Part shown: piece after piece, positions 50,830 through 59,036 of the stretch | How the letters are laid out: each line of letters begins with the position of its first letter | How positions within the stretch are numbered: the stretch's first letter is position 1 | Assembly (NCBI RefSeq): GCF_051900535.1 | Contig: NZ_JBHZGI010000001.1 | Span: forward strand, 124,001-188,000 | Origin: Frateuria_A sp051900535 | Lineage (GTDB): Bacteria > Pseudomonadota > Gammaproteobacteria > Xanthomonadales > Rhodanobacteraceae | Direction of reading: 5' to 3' | Length of the DNA stretch: 64,000 nt | Made by a program: the position numbers and the translations under genes | The notes under the pieces: generated by a model | What the model was told of the DNA's origin: nothing | Database searches by the model: none | What the model saw: only the letters and a program-made list of their open reading frames with translations

Positions 50830-51525
50830 ATGCTCACCGCTTTTCTCCGACGCCTTGCCGTCGCCGCGCTGCTGCTCGCCCCCCTGGCGGCCGGCGCGTC
50901 TCCCACCACCGCCGACGTCCTGGCCCAGGCCCTGAGCCAGGCGGCCCCCAAGGCCAATCCCAAGGTGCTGGCGCTGGCGTCGCAGGCGCTGACTTGCGTG
51001 CAGCGGACCATGCCGACGAACACGCTCAGCGTGATCGACTATTCGCTGCCCTCCACCACGCCCCGGTTGTGGGTGTTCGAACTCGGCCAGCAGCCGCGCC
51101 TGCTGTTCCACGAATGGGTCGCGCACGGCCGCAACAGCGGCGACAACCTGGCCACCCGTTTTTCCAACCAGCCGGGCAGCCTGATGTCGAGCCTGGGCAC
51201 CTTCGTCACCGATGGCACCTACACCGGGCACAACGGTTATTCGCTGCGGCTCAAGGGCATCGACGGACGCTTTAACGACCGCGCCGAAGAGCGCGCGATC
51301 GTGATCCATGGCGCCAGCTACGTGAACCAGGCCTTCGCGCGCAGCCAAGGCAGGCTGGGCCGCAGCTGGGGCTGTCCGGCAGTGCGTGCAGGCGTGGCGC
51401 ACAAGTTGATCGACGCGATCGCCGACCACTCGGTGGTCTTTGCCTACTACCCCGATCAGGCTTGGTTGCAGGCGTCGAAATTGCTGGGTGGTTGCGGTAG
51501 CGGCGAGGCGCTGTCCTCGCGCTGA
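50830..51525 (+). CDS. secreted murein L,D-transpeptidase-like protein (YkuD_2 type)
   Basis: 231 residues from ATG at 50830. A signal peptide is present (LAVAALLLAPLAAGAS). The catalytic region is of the DUF/YkuD_2 class: HEWVAHGRNSGDN, then NGYSLRLKGIDGRFND, then IVIHGASYVNQAF and GRSWGCPAVR with the catalytic Cys. The first gene's HGCIR motif is replaced by WGCPAV, so the two transpeptidases belong to different subfamilies. The last 70 bases overlap the 3' end of ackA on the other strand. Confidence 0.87.
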   Translation: MLTAFLRRLAVAALLLAPLAAGASPTTADVLAQALSQAAPKANPKVLALASQALTCVQRTMPTNTLSVIDYSLPSTTPRLWVFELGQQPRLLFHEWVAHGRNSGDNLATRFSNQPGSLMSSLGTFVTDGTYTGHNGYSLRLKGIDGRFNDRAEERAIVIHGASYVNQAFARSQGRLGRSWGCPAVRAGVAHKLIDAIADHSVVFAYYPDQAWLQASKLLGGCGSGEALSSR

Positions 51526-52706
51526 TCGCCTGCGCCGGCCAGCAGCACGTGCACGTGGCGGCAGATCTGGCGCTCCTCTTCCGAGGGCATGACGCGCACC
51601 TCGCAAGCGGCGTCGCGCGTGCCGATGCGCAGCGCGCCGCCGCGGTTGCGTGATTCGTCCAGGCGGATTCCCGTCCACCCCAGCCCCTCGCAGATATCGG
51701 CACGCGCCTGCGCGTCGTGTTCGCCGATCCCGCCGGTGAACACCAGTGCGTCGATGCCATGCAGCACCGCCGCCATCGCGGCGATCTGCTTGCGCACCGA
51801 GAGCACGAACATCTCGAGGGCCAGCTTCGCGGCCGGGTCCTTGCGTTCGAGCTGGCGCAGCCGGCGCAGGTCGCCGCTGATCCCGGACACGCCGAGCAGG
51901 CCGGAGCGGTGGTCGACCAGCCGTTCGAGGCCGCGCGCGTCCATGCCTTTCTCGCGGACCAGCCAGGCCAGCACGCCCGGGTCCAGGTCGCCGCTGCGCG
52001 TGGCCATCACCACGCCGCCGTTGGGCGTCATGCCCATGCTGGTGTCGACGGAGCGGCCATCACGTACCGCGGTGACGCTGGCGCCGCTGCCCAGGTGGGC
52101 GATCACCAGCCGCGGCGGCGCCTCCGGCCATTGCGCCAGGACCGAGGCACAAGACAGCCCGTGGAAGCCGTAGCGCTGCACGCCATCGGCCTGCAGCGCG
52201 CGGTCGATGGGCAGGGTGCGTGCCGCTTCCGGAAGGCCGGCATGAAACGCGGTGTCGAGGCAGGCCACCTGCGGCAGCGACGGATAGCGCACCTGCGCGG
52301 CGCGGACCACCGACAACGCCGCCGGCACGTGCAGCGGCGCGAAGATGCTGGCCGCTTCCAGCTGCGCCATCGCCGCCGCATCGATGCGTGCGTGCGTGCG
52401 CAACTGCGGCCCCCCGTGCACGATCCGGTGGCCGACAGCATCGGGCGCCGGCACGTCCAGGCCCGCCAGCAACCGGGCGATGCGCGTGAAGGCCTGCACG
52501 CTGTCGGCGATCGCGACGGTCTCCTCGTGCAGGGTGGTGCCGCCGCGGCCGTCGCGCACGCGCAGCAGGCCCGCCGAGCTGCCGATCGCCTGCGCCTCGC
52601 CGGTGACGCGCGGATGCATCTCGCACCCGCGCGCCGCGAACAGCCCGAACTTCAGCGAGGACGAGCCGCAGTTGAGCGCCAGTACGTGGAAGCCGCCAGG
52701 GTTCAC
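51456..52706 (-). CDS. ackA: acetate kinase
   Basis: 416 residues from GTG at 52706, chosen because it overlaps the xfp stop as GTGA; ATG at 52730 lacks a ribosome site. It converts acetyl-phosphate and ADP to acetate and ATP. Signatures are VLALNCGSSSLKFGLF (phosphate 1), VGHRIVHGGPQL, CLDTAFHAGLP, RYGFHGLSCASV, LVIAHLGSGASVTAV and VFTGGIGEHDAQAR. As partner of phosphoketolase it harvests ATP from acetyl-phosphate without oxygen. Its C-terminus overlaps the convergent L,D-transpeptidase gene by 70 bases. Confidence 0.94.
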   Translation of the reverse strand: MNPGGFHVLALNCGSSSLKFGLFAARGCEMHPRVTGEAQAIGSSAGLLRVRDGRGGTTLHEETVAIADSVQAFTRIARLLAGLDVPAPDAVGHRIVHGGPQLRTHARIDAAAMAQLEAASIFAPLHVPAALSVVRAAQVRYPSLPQVACLDTAFHAGLPEAARTLPIDRALQADGVQRYGFHGLSCASVLAQWPEAPPRLVIAHLGSGASVTAVRDGRSVDTSMGMTPNGGVVMATRSGDLDPGVLAWLVREKGMDARGLERLVDHRSGLLGVSGISGDLRRLRQLERKDPAAKLALEMFVLSVRKQIAAMAAVLHGIDALVFTGGIGEHDAQARADICEGLGWTGIRLDESRNRGGALRIGTRDAACEVRVMPSEEERQICRHVHVLLAGAGDQREDSASPLPQPPSNFDACNQA

Positions 52707-55123
52707 GTCGATTGCGTCCCGGGCGTCCATTGCCACGTGGCCACTTCCGGCAGGTCCTCGCCGTGCTCGCTGATGTACAGGCGGTGGCGTTCCATCGTGG
52801 TCCAGTAGCGGTCGGTCGCGTCCGAGGCGAGGTGCGCCAGCCGCGGCACTCGAAGGATCGCGTCCAGTGCAAGCTGGTAACGGTCCAGGTTGTTCATCAC
52901 CGTCATGTCGAACGGCGTGGTGGTGGTGCCTTCTTCCTTGTAGCCGCGCACGTGCAGGTTGTCGTGGTTGTGGCGGCGGTAGGCCAGGCGATGGATCAGG
53001 CCGGGGTAGCCGTGGAAGGCGAAGATCACCGGCTTGTCGCGGGTGAACAGCGCATCGAAGTCGTGGTCGCTCAGCGCGTGCGGGTGCTCGCCCGGCGGCT
53101 GCAGCACCATCAGGTCGACCACGTTGACCACGCGCACGCGCAGGTCCGGCGCGTACTCGCGCAACAGCGTGACGGCGGCGAGCGTTTCCAGCGTGGGCAC
53201 GTCACCGGCACAGGCCATCACCACGTCCGGCTCGGCGTCGCCCGCGTTGCCGGCCCATGCCCAGATGCCCGCGCCGACGCTGCAGTGGCGGGCCGCCGCG
53301 TCGATGTCCAGCCATTGCGGAGCCGGCTGTTTGCCGGCCACGATCACGTTCACGTAGTTGCGGCTGCGCAGGCAATGGTCGGCTACCGACAACAGGCAAT
53401 TGGCATCCGGCGGCAGATAGATGCGCACCACGTCCGCCTTCTTGTTGGCGACGTGGTCGAGGAAGCCCGGGTCCTGGTGCGAGAAGCCGTTGTGGTCCTG
53501 CCGCCACACGTGCGAGCTGAGCAGGTAGTTCAGCGACGCGATCGGGGCACGCCAGGGAATCTGACGCGTGGTCTTGAGCCACTTGGCATGCTGGTTGAAC
53601 ATCGAATCGATGATGTGGATGAACGCTTCGTAGCAGGAGAACAGCCCGTGCCGGCCGGTCAGCAGGTAGCCCTCCAGCCAGCCCTGGCACAGGTGCTCGC
53701 TCAGCACCTCCATCACGCGCCCCTCCGGCGCGAGGTTCACGTCCACCGGTTCGATCGCCGCCATCCAGGTCTTGGAGGTGGCCTCGAACACGTCCTGCAG
53801 CCGGTTGGAGGCGGTCTCGTCCGGACCGAACAGGCGGAAGTTGCGTGCGTCCGCGTTCAGTCGCATCACGTCGCGCAGGTAGCGGCCAAGCGCGCGCGTG
53901 GATTCCATTTCCACCGCGCCCGGTGACGAAACGGCGACGGCGTGGTCGCGGAACGGGGGCAGGGTGAGCGGTTGCAGCAGCGTGCCGCCGTTGGCGTGTG
54001 GATTGGCGCCCATGCGCCGGCGCCCGGTCGGCGCGAGTTCGGCCAGTTCGGGCTTGAGGCGGCCCTCGGCATCGAACAGCTCGCGCGGCCGGTAGCTCAG
54101 CAACCAGTCCTCGAGCAGCTTCACGTGCCCGGGCTTGTCGAAGTCCTTCAGCGGCACCTGGTGCGCGCGCCAGGTGCCCTCCACCGGCAAGCCGTCGACC
54201 ACTTTCGGCCCGGTCCAGCCCTTGGGCGTGCGGAACACGATCATCGGCCAGCGCGGCCGTTCCGGTGGGTGGCCGTCGGTGGCCGCCCGGGCGTTGCGCT
54301 GGACCTCGACGATGCGCGCGAGCGCGCGGTCCAACGCGGCGGCGAGCTGCTGATGCACCGTGGCCGGATCGTCGCCCTCGACCAGCAGCGGCTCGTAGCC
54401 GTAACCGCGGAACAGCGCGTCCAGTTCCTCGGGGGTGATGCGCGCCAGCAGCGTTGGGTTGGCGATCTTGTAGCCGTTCAGATGCAGGATCGGCAGCACT
54501 GCGCCGTCGCGCACCGGGTCGAGGAATTTGTTCGAGTGCCAGCTCGTCGCCAGCGCGCCGGTCTCGGCCTCGCCGTCGCCCACGATGCACGCGACGATCA
54601 GGTCGGGGTTGTCGAACGCGGCGCCGTAGGCACGCGCCAGCGAGTAGCCGAGCTCGCCGCCTTCGTGGATCGAGCCCGGTGTTTCCGGCGCCACGTGGCT
54701 GGGCACGCCGTAGGGCCAGGAGAACTGGCGGAACAGCCGGCGCATGCCGTTGCTGTCGCGCTCGATATCCGGGTACGTCTCGGTGTAAGTGCCTTCCAGG
54801 TACGACTGCGCAACCAGCCCGGGACCGCCGTGCCCCGGGCCGATCACGTAGATCATGGACAGGTCGTGCGCCTTGATCAGCCGGTTGAGGTGCACGTAGA
54901 TGAAGTTGAGCCCGGTGGTGGTGCCCCAGTGGCCGAGCAGGCGCGGCTTGATGTGCCTGCGTTCCAGCGGCACCTCCAGCAGCGGGTTGTCCTGCAGGTA
55001 GATCTGGCCGACCGTGAGGTAGTTGGCCGCGCGCCAATAGGCGTCCATACGGCCGAGCAGCTCGTCGGACAGCGGCATGGGCATGGCAGGCTCCGGGACT
55101 CGCGCTGGGTCGTCGGTGAACAT
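52703..55123 (-). CDS. xfp: xylulose-5-phosphate/fructose-6-phosphate phosphoketolase
   Basis: 806 residues from ATG at 55123, with GGAGG 7 bases upstream. It is TPP-dependent and splits xylulose-5-P or fructose-6-P with phosphate to acetyl-phosphate plus glyceraldehyde-3-P or erythrose-4-P. Key segments are GHWGTTTGLNFIYVHLNRLI, YVIGPGHGGPGLVAQSYLEG, the TPP motif IVGDGEAETGALATSWHSNK, and KTTRQIPWRAPIASLNYLLSS split across the middle domain. ackA overlaps its stop, and a USP gene starts the operon 38 bases upstream. An FNR-like box heads that operon. Confidence 0.96.
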   Translation of the reverse strand: MFTDDPARVPEPAMPMPLSDELLGRMDAYWRAANYLTVGQIYLQDNPLLEVPLERRHIKPRLLGHWGTTTGLNFIYVHLNRLIKAHDLSMIYVIGPGHGGPGLVAQSYLEGTYTETYPDIERDSNGMRRLFRQFSWPYGVPSHVAPETPGSIHEGGELGYSLARAYGAAFDNPDLIVACIVGDGEAETGALATSWHSNKFLDPVRDGAVLPILHLNGYKIANPTLLARITPEELDALFRGYGYEPLLVEGDDPATVHQQLAAALDRALARIVEVQRNARAATDGHPPERPRWPMIVFRTPKGWTGPKVVDGLPVEGTWRAHQVPLKDFDKPGHVKLLEDWLLSYRPRELFDAEGRLKPELAELAPTGRRRMGANPHANGGTLLQPLTLPPFRDHAVAVSSPGAVEMESTRALGRYLRDVMRLNADARNFRLFGPDETASNRLQDVFEATSKTWMAAIEPVDVNLAPEGRVMEVLSEHLCQGWLEGYLLTGRHGLFSCYEAFIHIIDSMFNQHAKWLKTTRQIPWRAPIASLNYLLSSHVWRQDHNGFSHQDPGFLDHVANKKADVVRIYLPPDANCLLSVADHCLRSRNYVNVIVAGKQPAPQWLDIDAAARHCSVGAGIWAWAGNAGDAEPDVVMACAGDVPTLETLAAVTLLREYAPDLRVRVVNVVDLMVLQPPGEHPHALSDHDFDALFTRDKPVIFAFHGYPGLIHRLAYRRHNHDNLHVRGYKEEGTTTTPFDMTVMNNLDRYQLALDAILRVPRLAHLASDATDRYWTTMERHRLYISEHGEDLPEVATWQWTPGTQST

Positions 55124-55161
55124 GGCTCCGCCTCCGCGTGGATGGGGTGAATGACCGGCGC

Positions 55162-55965
55162 TCAGTGCGCGAGCAGCAACGGCAGCCGTGCGTGCGAGAG
55201 CACGTGATGGGTGGTGCCGCCGAGCACCAGTTCGCTGATCCGGGAGCGCCCCCACGCGCCCATGACCAAGAGGTCCGCGCGCATCGCTTCGGCTTCGCGC
55301 AGCAGGTGTACACCGGCGTCCTCGACGGGGTGGAACGGGCACCGCTGCTGCACCGTCACGCCCTGGCGCGCCAGCCATTCGCCCACGGCGAGGGTGGGCG
55401 GACCGAAGCCGGGCAAAGTCTCGTGCCACCCATCGAGCAGGTGAACCTCCGACGCCTTGCGCAGCAGCGGCAACGCGGCACGGATCGCCTCGGTCGATTC
55501 GCCCGACCCGTTCCACGCCACCAGCACGCGCTCGGGGGCGCCGCGTACTTCATAGTCATCGGGCGCCAGCAGCATCGGCACGCCGCCGGCAAACAGGGTG
55601 CGCGTGACGTTGTCCCAGCCGACCGGCAGATCCCGGTTGCCCGCCGGTGCGCTGCACACGAGCAGGTCGGCCATCCGCGAGCGGGTGGCAAGCACGGGCA
55701 CGTACAGACCCCGGAAGACCTCCCAGCTGCCTTCGACGTTCGCGCGCCGGCACAGCTCCTGCCACCAGGGCGCGCGTCGGCGCGCCGATTCCTCCTCCGC
55801 TTCCAGGATCGCCAGCGCATCGGGGATCGCCGTTACCGAGGGCATCTGCGTGACGATATGGACGCCCGCCACGAACGCCTGCTGCTGCCGCGCGACGGCC
55901 AGGCCGAGCCGGATGGCGGGCAGATCCTCGCGCATCTGGTCGACGTCGATGATCATTTCGTACAT
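55162..55965 (-). CDS. tandem-domain universal stress protein (UspA family)
   Basis: 267 residues with two Usp folds. ATG at 55965 has GGAGG 8 bases upstream. The N-terminal half lacks an ATP loop. The C-terminal half has VLVAWNGSGESTEAIRAALP and the ATP-binding pattern G-x2-G-x9-G-G-T in MGAWGRSRISELVLGGTT. Usp proteins bind ATP and support survival in starvation and low oxygen; a molecular target is not known. It is first in a predicted usp-xfp-ackA operon with a perfect FNR-like box 52 bases upstream. Confidence 0.9.
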   Translation of the reverse strand: MYEMIIDVDQMREDLPAIRLGLAVARQQQAFVAGVHIVTQMPSVTAIPDALAILEAEEESARRRAPWWQELCRRANVEGSWEVFRGLYVPVLATRSRMADLLVCSAPAGNRDLPVGWDNVTRTLFAGGVPMLLAPDDYEVRGAPERVLVAWNGSGESTEAIRAALPLLRKASEVHLLDGWHETLPGFGPPTLAVGEWLARQGVTVQQRCPFHPVEDAGVHLLREAEAMRADLLVMGAWGRSRISELVLGGTTHHVLSHARLPLLLAH

Positions 55966-56016
55966 GGGCGTTCCTCCGGCATGGCGCCATCCTCGGGCGG
56001 GCCGCAGGTGTCGCGC

Positions 56017-56030
56017 TTGATCAGGATCAA
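56017..56030 (-). promoter_or_regulatory. perfect FNR-like box before usp-xfp-ackA
   Basis: TTGATCAGGATCAA matches TTGAT-N4-ATCAA at all ten positions. Its centre at 56023.5 would put a class II start site about 17 bases before the USP ATG at 55965. Confidence 0.8.
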
Positions 56031-56146
56031 CCGCGCGCGGGTTGCCGGCCGGCGGATCGCAGCCGGCCGGGCAGGCGCGGGCCTACCGACGTTCTCGCGG
56101 ACCTGAGAAGTTGCGACGGCGACGCTTAGCCCGAACCGCTCCCGCG

Positions 56147-56160
56147 TTGACCGAAATCAA
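56147..56160 (+). promoter_or_regulatory. FNR-like box and -10 before a single-domain USP gene
   Basis: TTGACCGAAATCAA has nine of ten consensus bases. TAGCCT at 56182-56187 starts 21 bases after the box, a class II spacing. The same CCTAG at the same spacing occurs before the USP gene at 60037. Confidence 0.75.
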
Positions 56161-56239
56161 GTCGCGCCGACGCCGACCGCCTAGCCTGCTCCGCAGTCAC
56201 CGCCCATAGCCGCGGCTGCCGCCGCCGAAGGAGAAGCGC

Positions 56240-56677
56240 ATGTACAAGCACATCCTGTTGCCGACCGACGGTTCGGAAGTGTCCAAGCGGGCGGTGGACA
56301 TGGGCCTTGACCTGGCCCGGGCGCTCAAGGCGAGCGTGTATGCGCTGCACGTGATCCTGCCGTTCCAGGCGCTTTCCTACATGACGCAGATCATTCCCGA
56401 AAGCGAGACCAGCTACACCGAGGAGTCGGTGCGCTGGGCCGAACGCTATCTCGGCGAAGTGCGCGACAAGGCCATGCGCGCCGGCGTGCCCTGCGACAGC
56501 GACTACGTGTTCGACAAGCATCCCTGCGACGCGATCCTCGACATCGCGAAGAAGCGCGAGTGCGACCTGATCGTGATGGGCTCGCATGGCTGGCACGGCT
56601 TCACCAAGCTGTTGCTGGGCAGCGAAACGCAGAAGGTGCTCGTGCGCAGCCAGCTGCCGGTGCTGGTCTGCCGTTGA
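56240..56677 (+). CDS. uspA: universal stress protein, single domain
   Basis: 145 residues, with GGAG about 8 bases before ATG. It is a complete one-domain Usp fold: MYKHILLPTDGSEVSKRAVD at the start, and ATP motif MGSHGWHGFTKLLLGSETQKVL (G-x2-G-x9-G-S). It probably dimerises and binds ATP. It is the only single-domain member of the five USP genes here. The FNR-like box and -10 element upstream support induction under oxygen limitation. Confidence 0.92.
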   Translation: MYKHILLPTDGSEVSKRAVDMGLDLARALKASVYALHVILPFQALSYMTQIIPESETSYTEESVRWAERYLGEVRDKAMRAGVPCDSDYVFDKHPCDAILDIAKKRECDLIVMGSHGWHGFTKLLLGSETQKVLVRSQLPVLVCR

Positions 56678-56727
56678 GTTCCCTGCAAAGGGACGGGGCG
56701 GCCCGTCGGTGCCGAACGCACCGCGAA

Positions 56728-56741
56728 TTGATGCGGATCAA
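56728..56741 (+). promoter_or_regulatory. perfect FNR-like box before the Pat-like acetyltransferase
   Basis: TTGATGCGGATCAA matches all ten consensus bases. A class II start would lie near 56776, which favours the ATG at 56807 over the one at 56768. No clear -10 is seen at the matching spacing. Confidence 0.75.
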
Positions 56742-56806
56742 TCCGGCACCGCATCCGGCATGCCCCAATGAGTGCCCAGGGGCATCACACGCGACGAGGT
56801 TCGTCC

Positions 56807-57379
56807 ATGGCCACGCTACCCACCGGAATCACCCCGACCTCCAACGCCAGCGGACCCGTGCTGCTGGAGGGAACGCACTGGATCGACCATCTGCGCGACG
56901 GCACCGTGGTGCTGATCCGCCCGCTGCGGCCGGAAGACCGCGAGCGGGAAGAGGACTTCCTGCGCGCCATGTCCCCGGATGCCAAGCGCATGCGCTTCAT
57001 GTGCAGTTTCCGCGAAGCCAGCGAGGAACTGGTCGACCAGTTGATGGACGTCGACTACGACAAGCGCATGGCCTTCGTCGCGCTGGCGCACGAGGACGGC
57101 GAACTGCGCGAGGTCGGCGTCAGCCGCTACAGCACCAACGGCGACCAGACGCGCTGCGAATGCGCGGTCACCGTGGCCGATCACTGGCGCCATCGCGGCC
57201 TGGCCGTGGTGCTGATGCGCCACCTCATCGACATGGCCCGCCAGCATGGGTTCAAACAGATGTACTCGGTCGACTCGGCCGACAACCAGCCCATGCAGGA
57301 GCTCGCCTCTTACCTGGGATTCAAGCGTTCGCTGGATCCGGGCGATCCCGCGCAGGTCATCCATACGCTGGCCCTGTGA
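56807..57379 (+). CDS. GNAT acetyltransferase, Pat-like stand-alone domain
   Basis: 190 residues from ATG at 56807 (GAGG 7 bases upstream). The core is VVLIRPLRPEDREREEDFLRAMSPDAKRMRFM, the same LIRPxRPEDxxxxxxFxxxxSPxxxxxRF signature (overlapping halves) as the GNAT domain of Pat-type protein lysine acetyltransferases. The acetyl-CoA loop is VADHWRHRGLAVVLMRHLI. Here it stands alone, without the acyl-CoA synthetase-like half. It heads a likely operon with a USP gene (10-base gap). The protein substrate is inferred, not shown. Confidence 0.87.
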   Translation: MATLPTGITPTSNASGPVLLEGTHWIDHLRDGTVVLIRPLRPEDREREEDFLRAMSPDAKRMRFMCSFREASEELVDQLMDVDYDKRMAFVALAHEDGELREVGVSRYSTNGDQTRCECAVTVADHWRHRGLAVVLMRHLIDMARQHGFKQMYSVDSADNQPMQELASYLGFKRSLDPGDPAQVIHTLAL

Positions 57380-57389
57380 GGAGCGCACC

Positions 57390-58280
57390 ATGAACGCGGT
57401 AGTCCCCACCCCGAACCGTATTTCCGAAGGCACGGCCGTGCCCTCATTGCCGGTGGTGAACAAGCCCTCCGACATCGTGGCGATAGCTACCTCCACGGCG
57501 CCCTGGAATTCCGCCGTGCAGGTGGCAACGGCGCTGGCCGCGCGCTGGCAGAGCCTGCTCACGGGCTGTTTCGTGGACGAGTCGTTGCGGATGCTGCGCG
57601 GCTCCGAAAGCGAACCTTCCGTGCTCGGCCTGCTGCTGGATACCCCCGTGCAGGATTTCGAAGCGGCCGATGGATTCCGTGCCTTCGCCCGGTCCAGGGG
57701 GGTGCCGCACGCCTCGTGGGTGGTCGCCCACAGCGGACTTGCCCGCGTACTGCGCGAGCTGGGCGCCTGGCACAGCCTGGCCGTGCTGGAACGCGACGTC
57801 GTGGACGGGGAAGCGTTGACCGAACTTCTCGGCGAAGTGTTGCTCACCTGCAGGCTCCCCAGCCTGATACTGCCGCCGGACTGGAACCGCGACACCCCGT
57901 TCCAGCGCGTGCTGGTGGCCTGGGATGGCAGCACCGAGGCCGTACGTGCGATCCATGCGGCTTTGCCCTTCCTGCAGGGCGCCCGGCGCGTGGTGCTGCT
58001 CGATGGTGGCCGTCCGCACAGCCCGGAAAGCGAGTGCTACCTGCCGCACTTCGAACCTTTCGTGTACATGGCCCGACACGGTATCGAAGCGGACCCGATG
58101 TGCGTAGGCGTACCGGCGCGCACCGCCGGCGCGGCCCTGCTGAAGAAAGCCGAACAGGTGGGCGCCGACCTGATCGTGATGGGCGCTTTCGCTCACTCGC
58201 GCTTGCGCGAACACACGATAGGTTGCGCGACGCGCTACGTGCTCGAGCACGCGCAGATCCCGATCTTCCTGCAGCACTGA
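57390..58280 (+). CDS. tandem-domain universal stress protein with altered ATP motif
   Basis: 296 residues from ATG at 57390, preceded by GAGGAG overlapping the end of the acetyltransferase gene. Two Usp folds are seen, the second starting FQRVLVAWDGSTEAVRAIHAALP. The ATP loop reads MGAFAHSRLREHTIGCATRYV: the second Gly of G-x2-G is Ala and the final G-S/T is G-C, so nucleotide binding may be lost or changed. It probably shares the FNR-like promoter of the acetyltransferase gene and is followed after 75 bases by cytochrome b561. Confidence 0.88.
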   Translation: MNAVVPTPNRISEGTAVPSLPVVNKPSDIVAIATSTAPWNSAVQVATALAARWQSLLTGCFVDESLRMLRGSESEPSVLGLLLDTPVQDFEAADGFRAFARSRGVPHASWVVAHSGLARVLRELGAWHSLAVLERDVVDGEALTELLGEVLLTCRLPSLILPPDWNRDTPFQRVLVAWDGSTEAVRAIHAALPFLQGARRVVLLDGGRPHSPESECYLPHFEPFVYMARHGIEADPMCVGVPARTAGAALLKKAEQVGADLIVMGAFAHSRLREHTIGCATRYVLEHAQIPIFLQH

Positions 58281-58355
58281 GCCCGGGCCATCGACGAAGC
58301 GCAGGGAAGCGGTGCACGCACCCGGCGACAGATCAACTCAAACAGGAAACTTCAC

Positions 58356-58916
58356 ATGAGCAAACAGGGCAAACGCGCCGGCGAACGCTACACCGACCTG
58401 TCGATCGGCGTGCACTGGCTGACGCTGGCGCTGCTGGTGGGCGTCTACGCGTGCATCGAGTTGCGCGAGTTGTTTCCCCGCGGCAGCGGCACCCGCCAGG
58501 CCCTGGCGAACTGGCACTACATGCTCGGGTTGGCCACGTTCGCGCTGGTCTTCCTGCGACTGGCGTTCCGCGCCGCCGGGCGCACGCCGCCGATCCAGCC
58601 GCCGCCACCCCGCTGGCAGCAGCGCCTGGCGGGCCTGGTGCACCTGGCCCTGTATGCCTTTCTCCTGGCGATGCCGCTGCTCGGATGGCTCATCCTGAGC
58701 ACGGAAAACGAACCCGTGCCGTTCTTCGGCATGCAACTGCCGCCCCTGGCCGCGCCGGATCGTGCACTCAGCCACAGCCTCGAAGAGGTCCACGAGACCA
58801 TCGGCACCGCCGGCTACTACCTCATCGGCCTGCATGCCGCCGCCGCGTTGTTCCACCACTACTTCATGCGGGACAACACGCTGCTGCGCATGCTGCCCCG
58901 TCACGGCCGCGGGTGA
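58356..58916 (+). CDS. cytochrome b561
   Basis: 186 residues and four membrane helices. Haem-ligand histidines are visible in IGVHWLTLALLVGVYA, ANWHYMLGLATFALVFLRL, LVHLALYAFLLAMPLLGW and GLHAAAALFHHYFMRDNTLL, the bacterial YodB/CybB pattern. CybB transfers electrons between quinol and periplasmic or superoxide partners. AGGA lies 9 bases before ATG. It likely belongs to the preceding acetyltransferase-USP operon, suggesting a redox role under the same control. A REP pair follows. Confidence 0.9.
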   Translation: MSKQGKRAGERYTDLSIGVHWLTLALLVGVYACIELRELFPRGSGTRQALANWHYMLGLATFALVFLRLAFRAAGRTPPIQPPPPRWQQRLAGLVHLALYAFLLAMPLLGWLILSTENEPVPFFGMQLPPLAAPDRALSHSLEEVHETIGTAGYYLIGLHAAAALFHHYFMRDNTLLRMLPRHGRG

Positions 58917-58945
58917 ACCCCACGTCCGAAAACCCACTCGCTCCT

Positions 58946-59012
58946 GCAGGAGCGCACCTGGACGCGACCGCGCGGCGTTGACGTGCAGCGTGGCGCACGG
59001 GTGCGCTCCTGC
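58946..59012. repeat. paired REP-like inverted repeat after cytochrome b561
   Basis: GCAGGAGCGCACC (58946-58958) and its exact reverse complement (59000-59012) bracket 41 bases between the two convergent genes, the expected place for such elements. Confidence 0.8.
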
Positions 59013-59036
59013 ACGGTCACTAGCACGGACCCTTGT

